A stretch of 64,000 nt of DNA, from assembly GCA_000828835.1 (NCBI GenBank), contig AP014633.1, positions 682,001 through 746,000 of the forward strand. The letters are read 5' to 3'. The notes under the pieces were generated by a model. It was not told the origin of the DNA. It was given only the letters and a program-made list of their open reading frames with translations, and searched no databases. This document shows, piece after piece, positions 29,307 through 39,128 of the stretch. A program made the position numbers and the translations under genes. Positions within the stretch are counted from its first letter, which is position 1; each line of letters begins with the position of its first letter. Origin of the DNA: Thioploca ingrica. GTDB taxonomy: Bacteria > Pseudomonadota > Gammaproteobacteria > Beggiatoales > Beggiatoaceae.

Positions 29307-31844
29307 ATGGTTCAATTCGCCAAAGAAATCCTACCCGTTAATATTGAAGATGAAATGAAGAAATCCTACCTGGATTACGCGATGAGCGTTATTGTCGGTA
29401 GGGCATTACCGGATGTGCGTGATGGGCTTAAACCAGTACATCGGCGTTCTCTTTATGCTATGAACGAATTGAGCAATGTTTGGAATAAACCTTATAAAAA
29501 ATCGGCACGGATCGTGGGTGAAGTACTAGGGCGCTTTCATCCTCATGGGGATGCGGCAGTTTATGACACCATAGTGCGAATGGCACAGCCCTTTTCTTTA
29601 CGGTATCGGTTAGTTGACGGTCAAGGTAATTTTGGTTCCGTTGATGGTGATGCACCCGCAGCAATGCGTTATACCGAAATTAGGCTGGCCAAAATTGCTC
29701 ATGAATTGATGGCGGATCTGGATAAGGAAACGGTTAATTTTATCCCCAATTATGATGGTTCTGAAATAGAACCCACTGTTTTCCCTACGCGGATTCCTAA
29801 TTTATTAGTTAATGGCACGAGTGGGATTGCGGTGGGTATGGCAACCAATATTCCACCTCACAATCTGCGCGAAGTAATTAATGCTTGTTTAGCTCTGATC
29901 GCGGATTCCAATTTGTCCATTGAAGCTTTGATGAAATATTTACCCGGTCCGGACTTTCCCACGGCGGCTATCATTCAAGGAACTAGTGGTATTTCAGAAG
30001 CTTATCTTACCGGACGGGGACGGGTTTATGTCCGAGCCAATACGGAAATCGAAGAAGAAAATGGCAAGCAAAAAATTGTCGTCAAAGAGTTGCCCTATCA
30101 AGTTAATAAAGCCCGTCTTATCGAGAAGATCGCCGAACTGGTTAAAGAAAAAAAACTGGAAGGCATTAGTGAACTACGCGATGAATCTGATAAAGAAGGG
30201 GTTCGCATTGTCATTGAATTACGGCGTGGTGAAATAGCCGAGGTGGTACTGAACAATCTATTTCAACATACTGCCATGCAAACCGTGTTTGGGATTAACA
30301 TGGTCGCCTTAGTTGACGGGCAACCGCAATTACTCACACTAAAACAATTAATTGAATTATTTATTCGTCATCGCCGTGAAGTGGTGATGCGGCGGACTTT
30401 ATTTGAGCTCCGCCAAGCCAAAGAGAAAGCGCATATTTTAGAAGGTTTAAGTATCGCGTTAACCCATATTGATGCGATAGTTGAACTCATCAAATCGGCG
30501 AAAACACCTCAAGTCGCTCGGGATAATTTATTAGCACAATGGTGGCAACCCGCTCTGGTAAACAATCCGTTGTCATCCATAGCTACTGAGCTGTCACGTC
30601 CGGATGACCTGTCCCCAGAACTGGGTTTGACGGCAGCGGGTTACCGATTATCCGAATCACAAGTACAAGCTATTCTCGATTTGCGGTTGCATCGGTTGAC
30701 TAGTTTAGAACAAGATAAAATCTTAGCAGAATTCCAAACGCTATTAACTCGTATTGAGGAATTATTGGCTATTTTTCAGAGTCGGGAGCGCCTCATGGCA
30801 GTCATCCAGGCTGAACTGTTAGCCATACGAGATGAATATGGTGATGAACGACGCACCCAAATTGTGGCTGATTATGCCTCCTTCAGTATAGAGGATTTAA
30901 TTACTGAAGAAGACGTGGTAGTGACTTTGTCTCATGAAGGCTATGTCAAAGCCCAAGCAGTAAGTGATTATAGTGCCCAAAAACGCGGCGGTAAAGGCAA
31001 GTCCGCTACACAAATGAAAGAAGAAGATTTCATTGATAAATTATTTATTGCCAATACCCATGACACGATTTTATGCTTTACTAGTTTGGGCAAAATCTAT
31101 TGGCTGAAAGTTTATCAACTTCCCCAAACGAGCAGAACTTCCCGAGGAAAGCCCATTGTTAATCTCTTGCCGCTAGAAGAAAGCGAACGAGTTAATGCCG
31201 TATTACCGGTGCGAGAATTTACTGAAAATCATTTTGTCTTTATGGCTACTGCCAAAGGGGTTGTGAAGAAAACGGCACTCACCGAGTTTTCTCGTCCGCG
31301 CTCCAATGGAATTATTGCCATCGGTTTAGACCAAGATGATCAACTGATTGGCGTCAATATTACTAATGGTTGCTATGGTATCCTCTTGTTTACTAAAAAA
31401 GGTAAAGCGGTTCGTTTCAGTGAAGAAAAAGTCCGTCCGGTCGGGCGAACTGCTCGTGGTGTGCGAGGTATAACCTTAGCAACGGGTGATAAAGTGATGT
31501 CCCTGATTGCCACTGACACCGACGGTACGGTTTTGACTGCTACTATTAATGGTTTTGGCAAACGCACGCCGATTGAAGATTATCCAGTCAAAGGACGAGG
31601 TGGCAAAGGCGTTATCGCTATTAAAACCTCCGATCGTAATGGAGAAGTCATTGGTGCTGTGCAAGTTGAGGAAGATGATGACATTATGTTGATTAGTAAT
31701 CGTGGAACATTAGTACGTACTCCCGTCAGCGGTATTTCTGTGGTCAGTCGTAACACCCAGGGCGTCAATTTAATTCGGCTGGGAGAAGGAGAACAATTAG
31801 TGAGTATCGAACCGGTTGTCGATTTAGAAAGCGAAGCAGAATAA
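29307..31844 (+). CDS. gyrA: DNA gyrase subunit A
   Basis: Breakage-reunion subunit of DNA gyrase. The N-terminus [20 protein letters not shown], the active-site context ending AAMRYTE (catalytic Tyr of the [10 protein letters not shown] segment) and the beta-pinwheel C-terminus with the gyrase-box-like segment [11 protein letters not shown] are present. 845 aa is close to the E. coli length, and the numbering is identical around the quinolone region: [10 protein letters not shown] gives Ala83 and Asp87. Ala83 replaces the Ser of E. coli. An SMR transporter gene follows six bases later. An AT-rich TATAAT at 29241-29246 may belong to its promoter. Confidence 0.97.
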   Translation: MVQFAKEILPVNIEDEMKKSYLDYAMSVIVGRALPDVRDGLKPVHRRSLYAMNELSNVWNKPYKKSARIVGEVLGRFHPHGDAAVYDTIVRMAQPFSLRYRLVDGQGNFGSVDGDAPAAMRYTEIRLAKIAHELMADLDKETVNFIPNYDGSEIEPTVFPTRIPNLLVNGTSGIAVGMATNIPPHNLREVINACLALIADSNLSIEALMKYLPGPDFPTAAIIQGTSGISEAYLTGRGRVYVRANTEIEEENGKQKIVVKELPYQVNKARLIEKIAELVKEKKLEGISELRDESDKEGVRIVIELRRGEIAEVVLNNLFQHTAMQTVFGINMVALVDGQPQLLTLKQLIELFIRHRREVVMRRTLFELRQAKEKAHILEGLSIALTHIDAIVELIKSAKTPQVARDNLLAQWWQPALVNNPLSSIATELSRPDDLSPELGLTAAGYRLSESQVQAILDLRLHRLTSLEQDKILAEFQTLLTRIEELLAIFQSRERLMAVIQAELLAIRDEYGDERRTQIVADYASFSIEDLITEEDVVVTLSHEGYVKAQAVSDYSAQKRGGKGKSATQMKEEDFIDKLFIANTHDTILCFTSLGKIYWLKVYQLPQTSRTSRGKPIVNLLPLEESERVNAVLPVREFTENHFVFMATAKGVVKKTALTEFSRPRSNGIIAIGLDQDDQLIGVNITNGCYGILLFTKKGKAVRFSEEKVRPVGRTARGVRGITLATGDKVMSLIATDTDGTVLTATINGFGKRTPIEDYPVKGRGGKGVIAIKTSDRNGEVIGAVQVEEDDDIMLISNRGTLVRTPVSGISVVSRNTQGVNLIRLGEGEQLVSIEPVVDLESEAE

Positions 31845-31850
31845 ATAAGT

Positions 31851-32171
31851 ATGAGTTGGTTATATTTATTTGTAGCTATTTTGCTAGAAGTTTCTGGCAC
31901 CATTGCAATGAAACTTTCAGAAGGATTCACCCGAGTGGCTCCTTTGGTAACGATGTTCATTTGTTATGGTTTTGGCTTAACTGCCTTGACATTCGCACTC
32001 AGAAAAATCGAACTCAGCATTGCTTATGCGATTTGGTCCGGGATTGGTACCGCTTTAATAGGCATCATTGGAATAATCTGGTTCAAAGAATCTGTTACCT
32101 TATTAAAAGTGATTTCCATCATTTTAATCATTGTCGGTGTTATCGGCTTAAACCTAACCGGAGAGCATTAA
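31851..32171 (+). CDS. Small multidrug resistance (SMR) family transporter
   Basis: Four-helix inner-membrane protein of 106 aa. The motifs MSWLYLFVAILLEVSGTIAMK (with the essential Glu13 in helix 1), LTFALRKIELSIAYAIWSGIG and LIGIIGIIWFKESV match EmrE/QacE-type proteins, which exchange protons for cationic drugs or guanidinium. Six bases separate it from gyrA, so it is probably co-transcribed. Its substrate cannot be read from sequence. Confidence 0.93.
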   Translation: MSWLYLFVAILLEVSGTIAMKLSEGFTRVAPLVTMFICYGFGLTALTFALRKIELSIAYAIWSGIGTALIGIIGIIWFKESVTLLKVISIILIIVGVIGLNLTGEH

Positions 32172-32185
32172 GCCATGGACTCATC

Positions 32186-32935
32186 ATGAATTCTTTAAAA
32201 ACGATTATTGTCATTCCCGCTCGACTAGAATCTTCCCGCTTACCTCAAAAAGTACTGGCGGATATTGCTGGCAAACCGATGCTTTGGCATGTTTATCAGA
32301 GTTGCCTCCAAGTGACCAAAGCCAGTGAAATCCATATTGTGACTGATTCTGAATTAATCGCCCAAGCGGTTAAAGAATGGGGTGGCACGGTTTGGTTAAC
32401 TGATCCCCATTGTGCTTCTGGTACCGAACGTATCGTCGCTATTTTAGACCAGCTAGACGGCGATGTTATTGTGAATGTCCAAGCAGATCAGCCGTTCATC
32501 CAAGGAGCATTGATTGATCAACTCATTGAGATATTTGAGCAAAGCACTCCTCTCCCGGATATAGTCACTCCCATTTATCCGCTCAATCAGGAAAAAATTT
32601 TCGATCCCAATCTGGTTAAAGTGACCCGTCGTCATGATGATTATGCCCTCTACTTTTCACGCCAACCTATTCCTTATGTTCGTGATATTCCAACCGAACA
32701 ATGGGTAACCTCAACTGTTTTTTGGGGACACATTGGTATTTACGGCTATCGACGAACCGTATTAGAACAATATTATTTGCTACCTCCAAGCCCTTTAGAA
32801 GCAGCAGAAAAATTAGAACAACTACGCTTTCTTCAAGCTGGAAAAAGTATTTTGACTTTCATAACGAATCATATTCCCCTTTCAGTTGATACTGCGGCGG
32901 ACTTAGAACAAGCAAGAAGTTTAATAATCGGTTAA
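32186..32935 (+). CDS. kdsB: CMP-KDO synthetase KdsB
   Basis: It activates 3-deoxy-manno-octulosonate with CTP for lipopolysaccharide inner core. The N-terminal IIVIPARLESSRLPQKVLAD, then GKPMLWHVYQ, HCASGTERI, VNVQADQPFI and a final HIPLSVDTAADLEQAR are family hallmarks. The frame is open far upstream inside the SMR gene, but ATG 32186 (MNSLKTIIVIPARLES) gives the normal 249 aa. It lies 14 bp after the SMR stop. It confirms a Gram-negative envelope. Confidence 0.97.
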   Translation: MNSLKTIIVIPARLESSRLPQKVLADIAGKPMLWHVYQSCLQVTKASEIHIVTDSELIAQAVKEWGGTVWLTDPHCASGTERIVAILDQLDGDVIVNVQADQPFIQGALIDQLIEIFEQSTPLPDIVTPIYPLNQEKIFDPNLVKVTRRHDDYALYFSRQPIPYVRDIPTEQWVTSTVFWGHIGIYGYRRTVLEQYYLLPPSPLEAAEKLEQLRFLQAGKSILTFITNHIPLSVDTAADLEQARSLIIG

Positions 32936-33313
32936 ATCCCTCCTTTTTCAAAGTGGGGAACTCCTTATAAGTTTATGATAGAAAAATCAATTAGGTAAAC
33001 TCGGGATAGCATTGGGGTGCAAGAACTGAATTAATTCTGAAAATTCTGCCATTCTGCTAATTCTGATTCCAGGAGTGGCATTGCACCGAAGTAAAAAAGT
33101 TCCTCCCCGCCGAGTTGATTCATGAAAGGAAGGGAGAGATTAGATAAGGTTTAACTTAAGAGTGGATCTCGTTCTCATCCCCCGAGTTGAGATAAAAAGG
33201 AAATAGGGTATGGGTGGAATGCTGAAGCCCTATAACAACCGTCTTCTTATTTACCCTACCCCTTTTTTACTCAAGGGGGAATTCTGCACAAGCTATCCGT
33301 AATAGCTCACTGA
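32936..33313. other. Repeat-rich intergenic gap
   Basis: About 380 bp between convergent kdsB and the large minus-strand gene. It contains the dispersed 37-bp repeat at 33033-33070 (see separate entry) and homopolymeric pairs such as CCCTACCCCTTTTTTACTC near 33256 with an opposing GGGTATGGG near 33206 that could form a weak stem. No gene was seen. Confidence 0.45.
33033..33070. repeat. Dispersed AATTCTG-rich repeat, copy 1
   Basis: A run of ATTCTG units (AATTCTGCCATTCTG core) that closely matches 49725-49765, between dsrJ and dsrO, in both order and spacing. The copies differ at a few positions. Function is unknown; it behaves like a short interspersed repeat. Confidence 0.6.
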
Positions 33314-36300
33314 TTATTCTGTAATAGTCACTTCAATGGGTTCTAAGTTATGCACTACGGTTCCCTCTGTCAACCGATAACCAAAGGAGATTTTCAAGTG
33401 ACCCGTCGCTGGTAATGGTCCTTGATACATCGGTACTTCGAGGTAGGGAACCAATTGAGCTACCGCTTGGAAAGCGACCAAATTCCTAATGTCTTCATCC
33501 CACGGTAGAATATCACCTTTTTCATTTAACATGAAGTGAACTGGTGGCTCGGAAAATTTAGCGGCGAGCGGCTTATAACTAACGTATACGACTGCTTCTG
33601 CTGCTTGCCCTAAATCCAAAGGATCCACTTGAATTTGACCGAGAATATCGACCAAATCGGTTATCGTCAGAGTTGCTGGTGATTCAAAGGCGCCCTGATT
33701 GACCGAGATCCCACCACTGAAAATGGCTGCCGTCATCATCGGTTCTCCTTGAGCATTGGTCGCCGTAGCACGCAAAGGAGGAAGTTCTATCTCACTGGGG
33801 CAAATCCCTTCTTGAGCTTGGACGCCTTCACCACAAGTGACTTTAGCTTCCAACATGACACCTTCACCCAGTTTGACACCGGAGAGTAAACTATCGGATT
33901 TAATCGTGACGTTTTCTAACAGCGCCGGTGCATCCTTATCACCTTTGATATTTCCTTGTAAATAGCCACCTCGGAGATGGGTATCAGCGGCTAAGTGAAC
34001 ATCCTTGAAAGTGCCTCCAACCTGGCTGTTATTATTAACTGTACCCGCCAAGGTTCCGCCACTGATTTCAGCACCGACAAATTCAAAGTTAGATAAAGTC
34101 CCCTCGTTATTAATGTATCCCGTTAATTTTCCTCCATTGACCACTGCTCCTGATTGCACTTTAACTTGAGAAATGATGCCCTTATTAGTCACCTCACCCG
34201 CGAGAATACCGCCGGCAACATTACCTTTGGTTTCGATGATGACGTTGGTTAGGACTTGATCACGGTTGTTGCGGCAAACCCAATCGATGATGCCGCTGGA
34301 GGAGGCGCAAGTGGAGAGGGGTTGGGGAGGTGGAGTAACTCCTGTACTACTATCGTTGCCGGTGGCACTGACGGAGATTTGTATTTCCTTGGTAATAATC
34401 ACAGTCGGATCAGATTGCGAAATGGCAGTAACCGTGATAATGTTTTTCGCACCTAGCGAATCAGCTAGAGTGACATTTAACACTAAATCAACAGCATCTA
34501 TACCTCTAAGTTGAAGTGAAGAAGGTAACTGACTCATTACCCAGCCGGCTGTATCAGTGACACTTAGCTGATAAGTATCTGTTTCTGGACCATCGTTAGA
34601 TAGTGTTAAGCTGATAGGTAAAACTTCCTGCGGCTTGCCAAATAATTGGTCGGCAACGCTGAGTGAAACTTCGTACAATATCTTGTTAGGACCGACCACG
34701 ATTCCTGCAGAAGATTCTATTAGATCAGATAGTTTCATACCGGTATCTAACAAAATGGTATCTGCGAAAATGTATACATGACCATTAGCTTTTAGTATAT
34801 GACCTCGACTACCTCTGAAGTCAATAATGCCGTCTTTGCCTACCGCTAAGGTGATATCACCAGTCGCACTCAAAACTGGACCATTAGTATCATTGAGATT
34901 ACGCAGATCAAGAGTCCATTCTTTGCCGCCAAAAATGGTGATATTGTTACCCTCAATTTTAGTATGACCACCGACTAAAGAAATTAGGCTGGGGTCCATG
35001 TAGACGCTACCGTCTCTACCATTAGTGCTACAATTTCTTCCTCCTTTGCCAGCAGAGAAAGTTCCCGCTACATTGACATAGGTTTGAGCATTCCATCCTA
35101 CATCACCACCCGTGCCACCCGTTTGGGGTGCAGCGGCAAGCGGGTTACAATGACCACCATCACCGGCAGTGATTTTTACATCGCCAAAGTGTTGTATATA
35201 ACTGACACCCAAAACTGTCATGCGACCACCATCACCTCCCTTTCCAGTCTGGATACCAGTTATATCACCACCTTTACCGGCAATAACAATTCCACCGGTT
35301 CCATCACTGTGTAAAGTATTAGTGATACCGTCGCCATGGACATTCACAGGACCACCATTGCCACCATACTGTATGCCGGCACCACCATTACCACCCTTAA
35401 TTTCACCCTCGTTATAGAATGGCGAAGTTGGATACGTCCAATTTCCTGACATGAGATAAATACCCGCACCGGCTTTGCCTTCAGCACCATTTTGCCCTTT
35501 AACAATACCTTTGTTCTCTATGTAATTGGAGGCGTATATTTCGACAGAAGTACCTTGATCATCTAAGCTTTCTAGGCGACCACCCTGATCAATACAGAGT
35601 GCTCTTACTCTAGCGTAGGGTATACCGGTTATCGCGTGACCATTTTTAATTCTGACTACATCGTTTTCTCTTGGTTTATTGGGGGTAGCACTTTCACCTT
35701 CTTGAAAATTTTTAAGCCGCTTCCAAGCCAGGGTAGTTCCATCATACACCCCAGAGTAAGTATGAAAATAATGTACACCACTGCGAGAAATAGAACTGGT
35801 ATCTTGAGTTTTTGCTGCCCAGCGATGATCGGAAGGATCGCCCGATGATTCAATAGTAATGTTAGCATCAGAACAATCTCCTGGCGCTTGTGCTATACCG
35901 GTTAAAGGAATATTCAGAGTAGGAGTATCAGGATCATTAGAATCTATAGTTAAATTAGCCTGCTGTTCACCCGCTGTTATGGGCATGAACTTGATATCCA
36001 TATAACATTGCTCTAAGGGCGGCAGAAATTCTCGTGAAGAACATGAATCGTAATTCTTACTGAAAGAAGATTTACCGGTTCCAGTTATACTAATCGGCTC
36101 TAACTTCAAGTTAGAGCTACCCTTATTTGTAACAGTAAATCTTGGAGAAGAAGAACTACGACCAATCACCACCGAACCAAAATTATGGGAAGTCGGAGTT
36201 ACTTTAATATTTGGCTGACCCGGCGGAGCAACTGCGTTAGCTTGCAAGGGTATACTGCTTGAATTACCATCAGTAAAGTTAAAGGTTAGATCAGCAGTTT

Positions 36301-37756
36301 TAGCACCCACAGACTTAGGTTTGAAAGTTACGACAAACTGGCAATTGGAGTAGAAGGTGTTACCATATGAACCAGGATAGCATTCTTTGTCACTGATACT
36401 AAATTCAGCCTTATCCGTACCATTCACTTCAATTGCTTCTGCTTCTATTTTAACCGCATTGACACAGCCAGTTGCTTGAATATTAAGGTTTTGTTTTAAT
36501 GACCTTAATTTATCCACAATTTCCGTTCCAAAATTAGGAGAGGAAGGTGGAGTAGAAAATTGATAATTAGAGCATGAATTTGATCCCGTACCTTTTAGCG
36601 ATACTGCCACCGTTGGCATATCCGAATCATCTGAAGCGATAGAAAGCATACCCGTTTTTTCCCCTATCGACTTCGGTTCAAAACGAATATTGACATAACA
36701 ACTTCCACCGGGTCTAATTTTTTGATTAGAACAAAAATCACCTAAACTGTTAAAATCTTCTCCAAAAAGACTGACTGTTCCTAACTGAAGATAAGCGGTG
36801 CCAGTATTAGAAATGGTAATCGTCTTATAGGTGGAGGCACTACCGACCTGAACTTCACCAAAACTTTCTGTCAATGGAGTCACTTCAATATTGGGTACTT
36901 TGACCACATCACTACCACCACTCAAAGCAATTTCCAATGTTGGGGTATCTGGATCATTGGAAGGAATAGAGATAATTGCTTTCTTTAAGCCATCTAAGAG
37001 CGGTTTAAACGCAACTCTCAATGTGCAGTACGAGTACGCAGACGGTATAATTTTTATATTGGAGCAATAATCCTGGAAAACAAAGTTATCTTTATCTCCA
37101 CTCAAATTAATGGTTCCTATTTCTAGCGATTTTCTGCCCGTATTGCGTATCATAATGATTTGAGAAGGAGAAGTTTTACCCACTTCCAATTCGCCAAAAT
37201 CATACGATGTCAGGCTGGCTTCAATATTCGGCTCTTCAGTACCGTAACCGCTTAAAGTGATGTTCACGGTAGGCATATTTGGATCCAGGGTTGGAATAGA
37301 AAGCGTGGCAGTTCTAGCACCGGCTGATTTCGGTTTAAAAACGACAGTTACTTGACAATTTTCAGCATTAGCGATGGTGGTATTAGAACACAAATCATTA
37401 TTGATAATAAATTCTTGAGAACGAACTGTGGTAACATTACCGAACTCTTCATCTATAACAGTAGTTAAAGTTTCGATAGTCCCGATAGGTAGGGAATTTG
37501 GGTTTGTATTTAAAAGATTAAAAGCCTGCCCGGCTGAAGAACTTCCCACCAAAACTTTACCAAAGTCATAGGAATTGGGTGTAACTTCCAAAGCTGCAAA
37601 AGCCGCTACGTTAATAAACATCACCCCGATTATCAACACCCATTTCATCAAACTCAATCTCGTCATCTGGGGTATATCTACCGGAATTACCCAAGGTTGA
37701 AAAAGTCTCCTTTTTTCCGGAATGTCCGGATGAGGTTTTCTGGTCATGAAACTCAT
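33314..37756 (-). CDS. Large exported anchor-D (ASH) repeat protein
   Basis: 1480 aa. A short cytoplasmic tail is followed by a signal or anchor segment (about 37-55, MKWVLIIGVMFINVAAFAAL). At about 57-625 there are five or six beta modules of the choice-of-anchor-D/ASPM-SPD2-Hydin type (SYDFGKVLVGSSSAGQAFNL, SFGEVQVGSASTYKTITI, HNFGSVVIGRSSSSPRF). At about 640-1010 lies a Gly-rich beta-helix-like region (GGNGGAGIQYGGNGGPVNVH), then a bacterial Ig-like module and repeated Asn/Gly-rich rungs (EVTNKGIISQVKV, GYINNEGTLSNFEF) to about 1280, then a beta C-terminus. AGGAG sits six bases before ATG 37756. It is a paralogous style to the 1-4170 protein. A role at the surface is inference. Confidence 0.82.
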   Translation of the reverse strand: MSFMTRKPHPDIPEKRRLFQPWVIPVDIPQMTRLSLMKWVLIIGVMFINVAAFAALEVTPNSYDFGKVLVGSSSAGQAFNLLNTNPNSLPIGTIETLTTVIDEEFGNVTTVRSQEFIINNDLCSNTTIANAENCQVTVVFKPKSAGARTATLSIPTLDPNMPTVNITLSGYGTEEPNIEASLTSYDFGELEVGKTSPSQIIMIRNTGRKSLEIGTINLSGDKDNFVFQDYCSNIKIIPSAYSYCTLRVAFKPLLDGLKKAIISIPSNDPDTPTLEIALSGGSDVVKVPNIEVTPLTESFGEVQVGSASTYKTITISNTGTAYLQLGTVSLFGEDFNSLGDFCSNQKIRPGGSCYVNIRFEPKSIGEKTGMLSIASDDSDMPTVAVSLKGTGSNSCSNYQFSTPPSSPNFGTEIVDKLRSLKQNLNIQATGCVNAVKIEAEAIEVNGTDKAEFSISDKECYPGSYGNTFYSNCQFVVTFKPKSVGAKTADLTFNFTDGNSSSIPLQANAVAPPGQPNIKVTPTSHNFGSVVIGRSSSSPRFTVTNKGSSNLKLEPISITGTGKSSFSKNYDSCSSREFLPPLEQCYMDIKFMPITAGEQQANLTIDSNDPDTPTLNIPLTGIAQAPGDCSDANITIESSGDPSDHRWAAKTQDTSSISRSGVHYFHTYSGVYDGTTLAWKRLKNFQEGESATPNKPRENDVVRIKNGHAITGIPYARVRALCIDQGGRLESLDDQGTSVEIYASNYIENKGIVKGQNGAEGKAGAGIYLMSGNWTYPTSPFYNEGEIKGGNGGAGIQYGGNGGPVNVHGDGITNTLHSDGTGGIVIAGKGGDITGIQTGKGGDGGRMTVLGVSYIQHFGDVKITAGDGGHCNPLAAAPQTGGTGGDVGWNAQTYVNVAGTFSAGKGGRNCSTNGRDGSVYMDPSLISLVGGHTKIEGNNITIFGGKEWTLDLRNLNDTNGPVLSATGDITLAVGKDGIIDFRGSRGHILKANGHVYIFADTILLDTGMKLSDLIESSAGIVVGPNKILYEVSLSVADQLFGKPQEVLPISLTLSNDGPETDTYQLSVTDTAGWVMSQLPSSLQLRGIDAVDLVLNVTLADSLGAKNIITVTAISQSDPTVIITKEIQISVSATGNDSSTGVTPPPQPLSTCASSSGIIDWVCRNNRDQVLTNVIIETKGNVAGGILAGEVTNKGIISQVKVQSGAVVNGGKLTGYINNEGTLSNFEFVGAEISGGTLAGTVNNNSQVGGTFKDVHLAADTHLRGGYLQGNIKGDKDAPALLENVTIKSDSLLSGVKLGEGVMLEAKVTCGEGVQAQEGICPSEIELPPLRATATNAQGEPMMTAAIFSGGISVNQGAFESPATLTITDLVDILGQIQVDPLDLGQAAEAVVYVSYKPLAAKFSEPPVHFMLNEKGDILPWDEDIRNLVAFQAVAQLVPYLEVPMYQGPLPATGHLKISFGYRLTEGTVVHNLEPIEVTITE

Positions 37757-38182
37757 AAATAACTCCTAAAAATTTCCTCTGAATGAATATTTCCACTCCC
37801 GTGGGAATGAGTATTATTTAGTATTGTTCATAATAGGCGATTTGTCGTTTACTAAATTGTCCAATTGGATAAGATTCTTTTTCGTGCCAATTTGACACCG
37901 GTGTCAAATTCATTTGGGGTTGAAAAAGTCCAATTTGATGCTTGTGTCAAATTCAGCGGCTTATATCTTTTATTATTTATAGGCTTATTTTGTAACTATT
38001 TGAATATCATGAAAATGGATTTTGTCAAAAATGACCCCGGAAAATGGACTTAAAGTAATAATTGTTATTATTAATAAATTTTATTAAAAGGAAACTGGTT
38101 TAAATTGATAGCCGATCGGATTAAACTGGTATTTGGGAAAGCGGAATTGGCGGAGAAGGACTGACAACAAGAGGAAAACTTT
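37757..38182. promoter_or_regulatory. Upstream region with two palindromic operator-like sites
   Basis: Divergent promoter region of the large anchor-D gene and the Uma2 gene. Site 1 at 37889-37910 is a perfect 22-bp palindrome with half-site AATTTGACACC. Site 2 at 37932-37953 keeps the same outer arms (AATTTGA and TGTCAAATT) with a degenerate centre. The centres are 43 bp apart, close to four helical turns, so dimers would bind the same DNA face. A regulator is not identified. A frame across the sites (37865-38053) is probably not a gene. Confidence 0.6.
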
Positions 38183-38665
38183 ATGAATTGGCAAGAAGTA
38201 TGTGATCATCCCGACTTACAAAATTTACCCTTTAAAATAGAATTAGATGAAACCGGAAAAATTTTAATGTCGCCAGCAAAAGTATATCATTCTGTATTTC
38301 AAGGAGAAATCGCAGCTTTATTAAGAATTAACCGGGCAGATGGAAAAATTCTAACCGAATGTGCCATTAATACTCATAAAGGAACTAAAGTTGCCGACGT
38401 TGCTTGGGCATCAACAGAGGTTTTTAAGCGGATAAAAAACGAAACCGAATGTTCTATTTCACCGGAAGTCTGTATAGAAATTCTTTCTTCTACCAATACC
38501 AATAATGAAATAGAAGACAAAAAAGCTTTATATTTTTCCAAAGGCGCCAAAGAAGTTTGGATCTGTGATAAATTCGGTAATATTGAGTTTTATATTCCGG
38601 GGGACAAAATTGCAATTTCGGTGATATTCCCTCATTTTCCTCAAAAGATTGACTATGATGTCTAA
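38183..38665 (+). CDS. Uma2-family (DUF820) restriction-endonuclease-like protein
   Basis: PD-(D/E)XK-like fold of the Uma2 family, common in cyanobacteria and filamentous sulfur bacteria. Residues 1-40 give the family N-terminus (FKIELDETGKILMSPAKVYH). The core has VADVAWAS, then the motif SPEVCIEILSSTN with the acidic cluster and the EDKKALYFSKGAKEVWICD segment, matching the EXK half of the active site. 160 aa is short for the family (usually about 190). Biological role is unknown; such genes often come in mobile, repeat-rich neighbourhoods, as here. Confidence 0.88.
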   Translation: MNWQEVCDHPDLQNLPFKIELDETGKILMSPAKVYHSVFQGEIAALLRINRADGKILTECAINTHKGTKVADVAWASTEVFKRIKNETECSISPEVCIEILSSTNTNNEIEDKKALYFSKGAKEVWICDKFGNIEFYIPGDKIAISVIFPHFPQKIDYDV

Positions 38666-38679
38666 CATTTCTTAGTCCT

Positions 38680-38796
38680 ATAGGGTGGGCAAAAACGAAG
38701 CGTTGCCCACTAAATGGTGGAGAGCCTGTTAGCGAAACGTAACCCGCTTTTCGCGGAAATTGGCGGGTTACGGTGCCAAAAAATACGCCGCCCTAC
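38680..38796. repeat. Double-palindrome dispersed repeat (GTGGGCAA family)
   Basis: Stem 1: GTGGGCAA 38685-38692 with TTGCCCAC 38703-38710. Stem 2: TAACCCGC 38740-38747 with GCGGGTTA 38763-38770. The ends TAGGGTGGGC and CGCCGCCCTAC are roughly inverted. A shorter relative of stem 1 is at 60168-60197. Both copies sit at the broken edge of a PIN-toxin remnant, which suggests insertion. Confidence 0.7.
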
Positions 38797-39113
38797 GCAA
38801 TCTAATCTTACGATTAGGACAGCAAGCTCGTCGAATCCTACCACAAGCTGATAGAGGAAAAGATACTATCTTCATTTCAGCGATTAGTTTGATGGAAATT
38901 CTTTACTTATCTCAAGCAAAACGCATAACCATTGACTTGTTAGAAATGACAACTTTCATCACCAACAGTACTAATTATATTTTAGCGCCGGTAGATGCTC
39001 ATATGGTTCTATCAGCAGCCACTATATGATGATGTTCCTGAATTACATGATCGCATTTCAGTTTGTGATCATGTCATTGTTCAATCACGTCATGTTCAGA
39101 CCATTTGGACATA
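38797..39113 (+). pseudogene. Broken PIN-domain toxin (VapC-like), C-terminal part
   Basis: The frame from the repeat onward reads LGQQARRILPQADRGKDTIF then ISAISLMEILYLSQAKRITI, a typical mid-PIN region, to LAPVDAHMVLSAATI and a stop at 39027-39029. Shifting frame at that point continues DDVPELHDRISVCDHVIVQS, which is the expected PIN C-terminus (VPELHDRI). The catalytic N-terminus is missing, replaced by the double palindrome. It is a decayed toxin gene with a frameshift near 39025; no antitoxin is adjacent. Confidence 0.75.
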
Positions 39114-39128
39114 GCCAGCGCTGGGTCA

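Noticed and set aside
34256..35417. Several plus-strand frames opposite the large anchor-D gene
   Set aside because: They are shadows of the Gly-rich repeats on the other strand, without ribosome sites or domains.
37865..38053. 62-codon plus-strand frame upstream of the Uma2 gene
   Set aside because: It runs across the two operator-like palindromes, has no ribosome site and no recognisable protein pattern.
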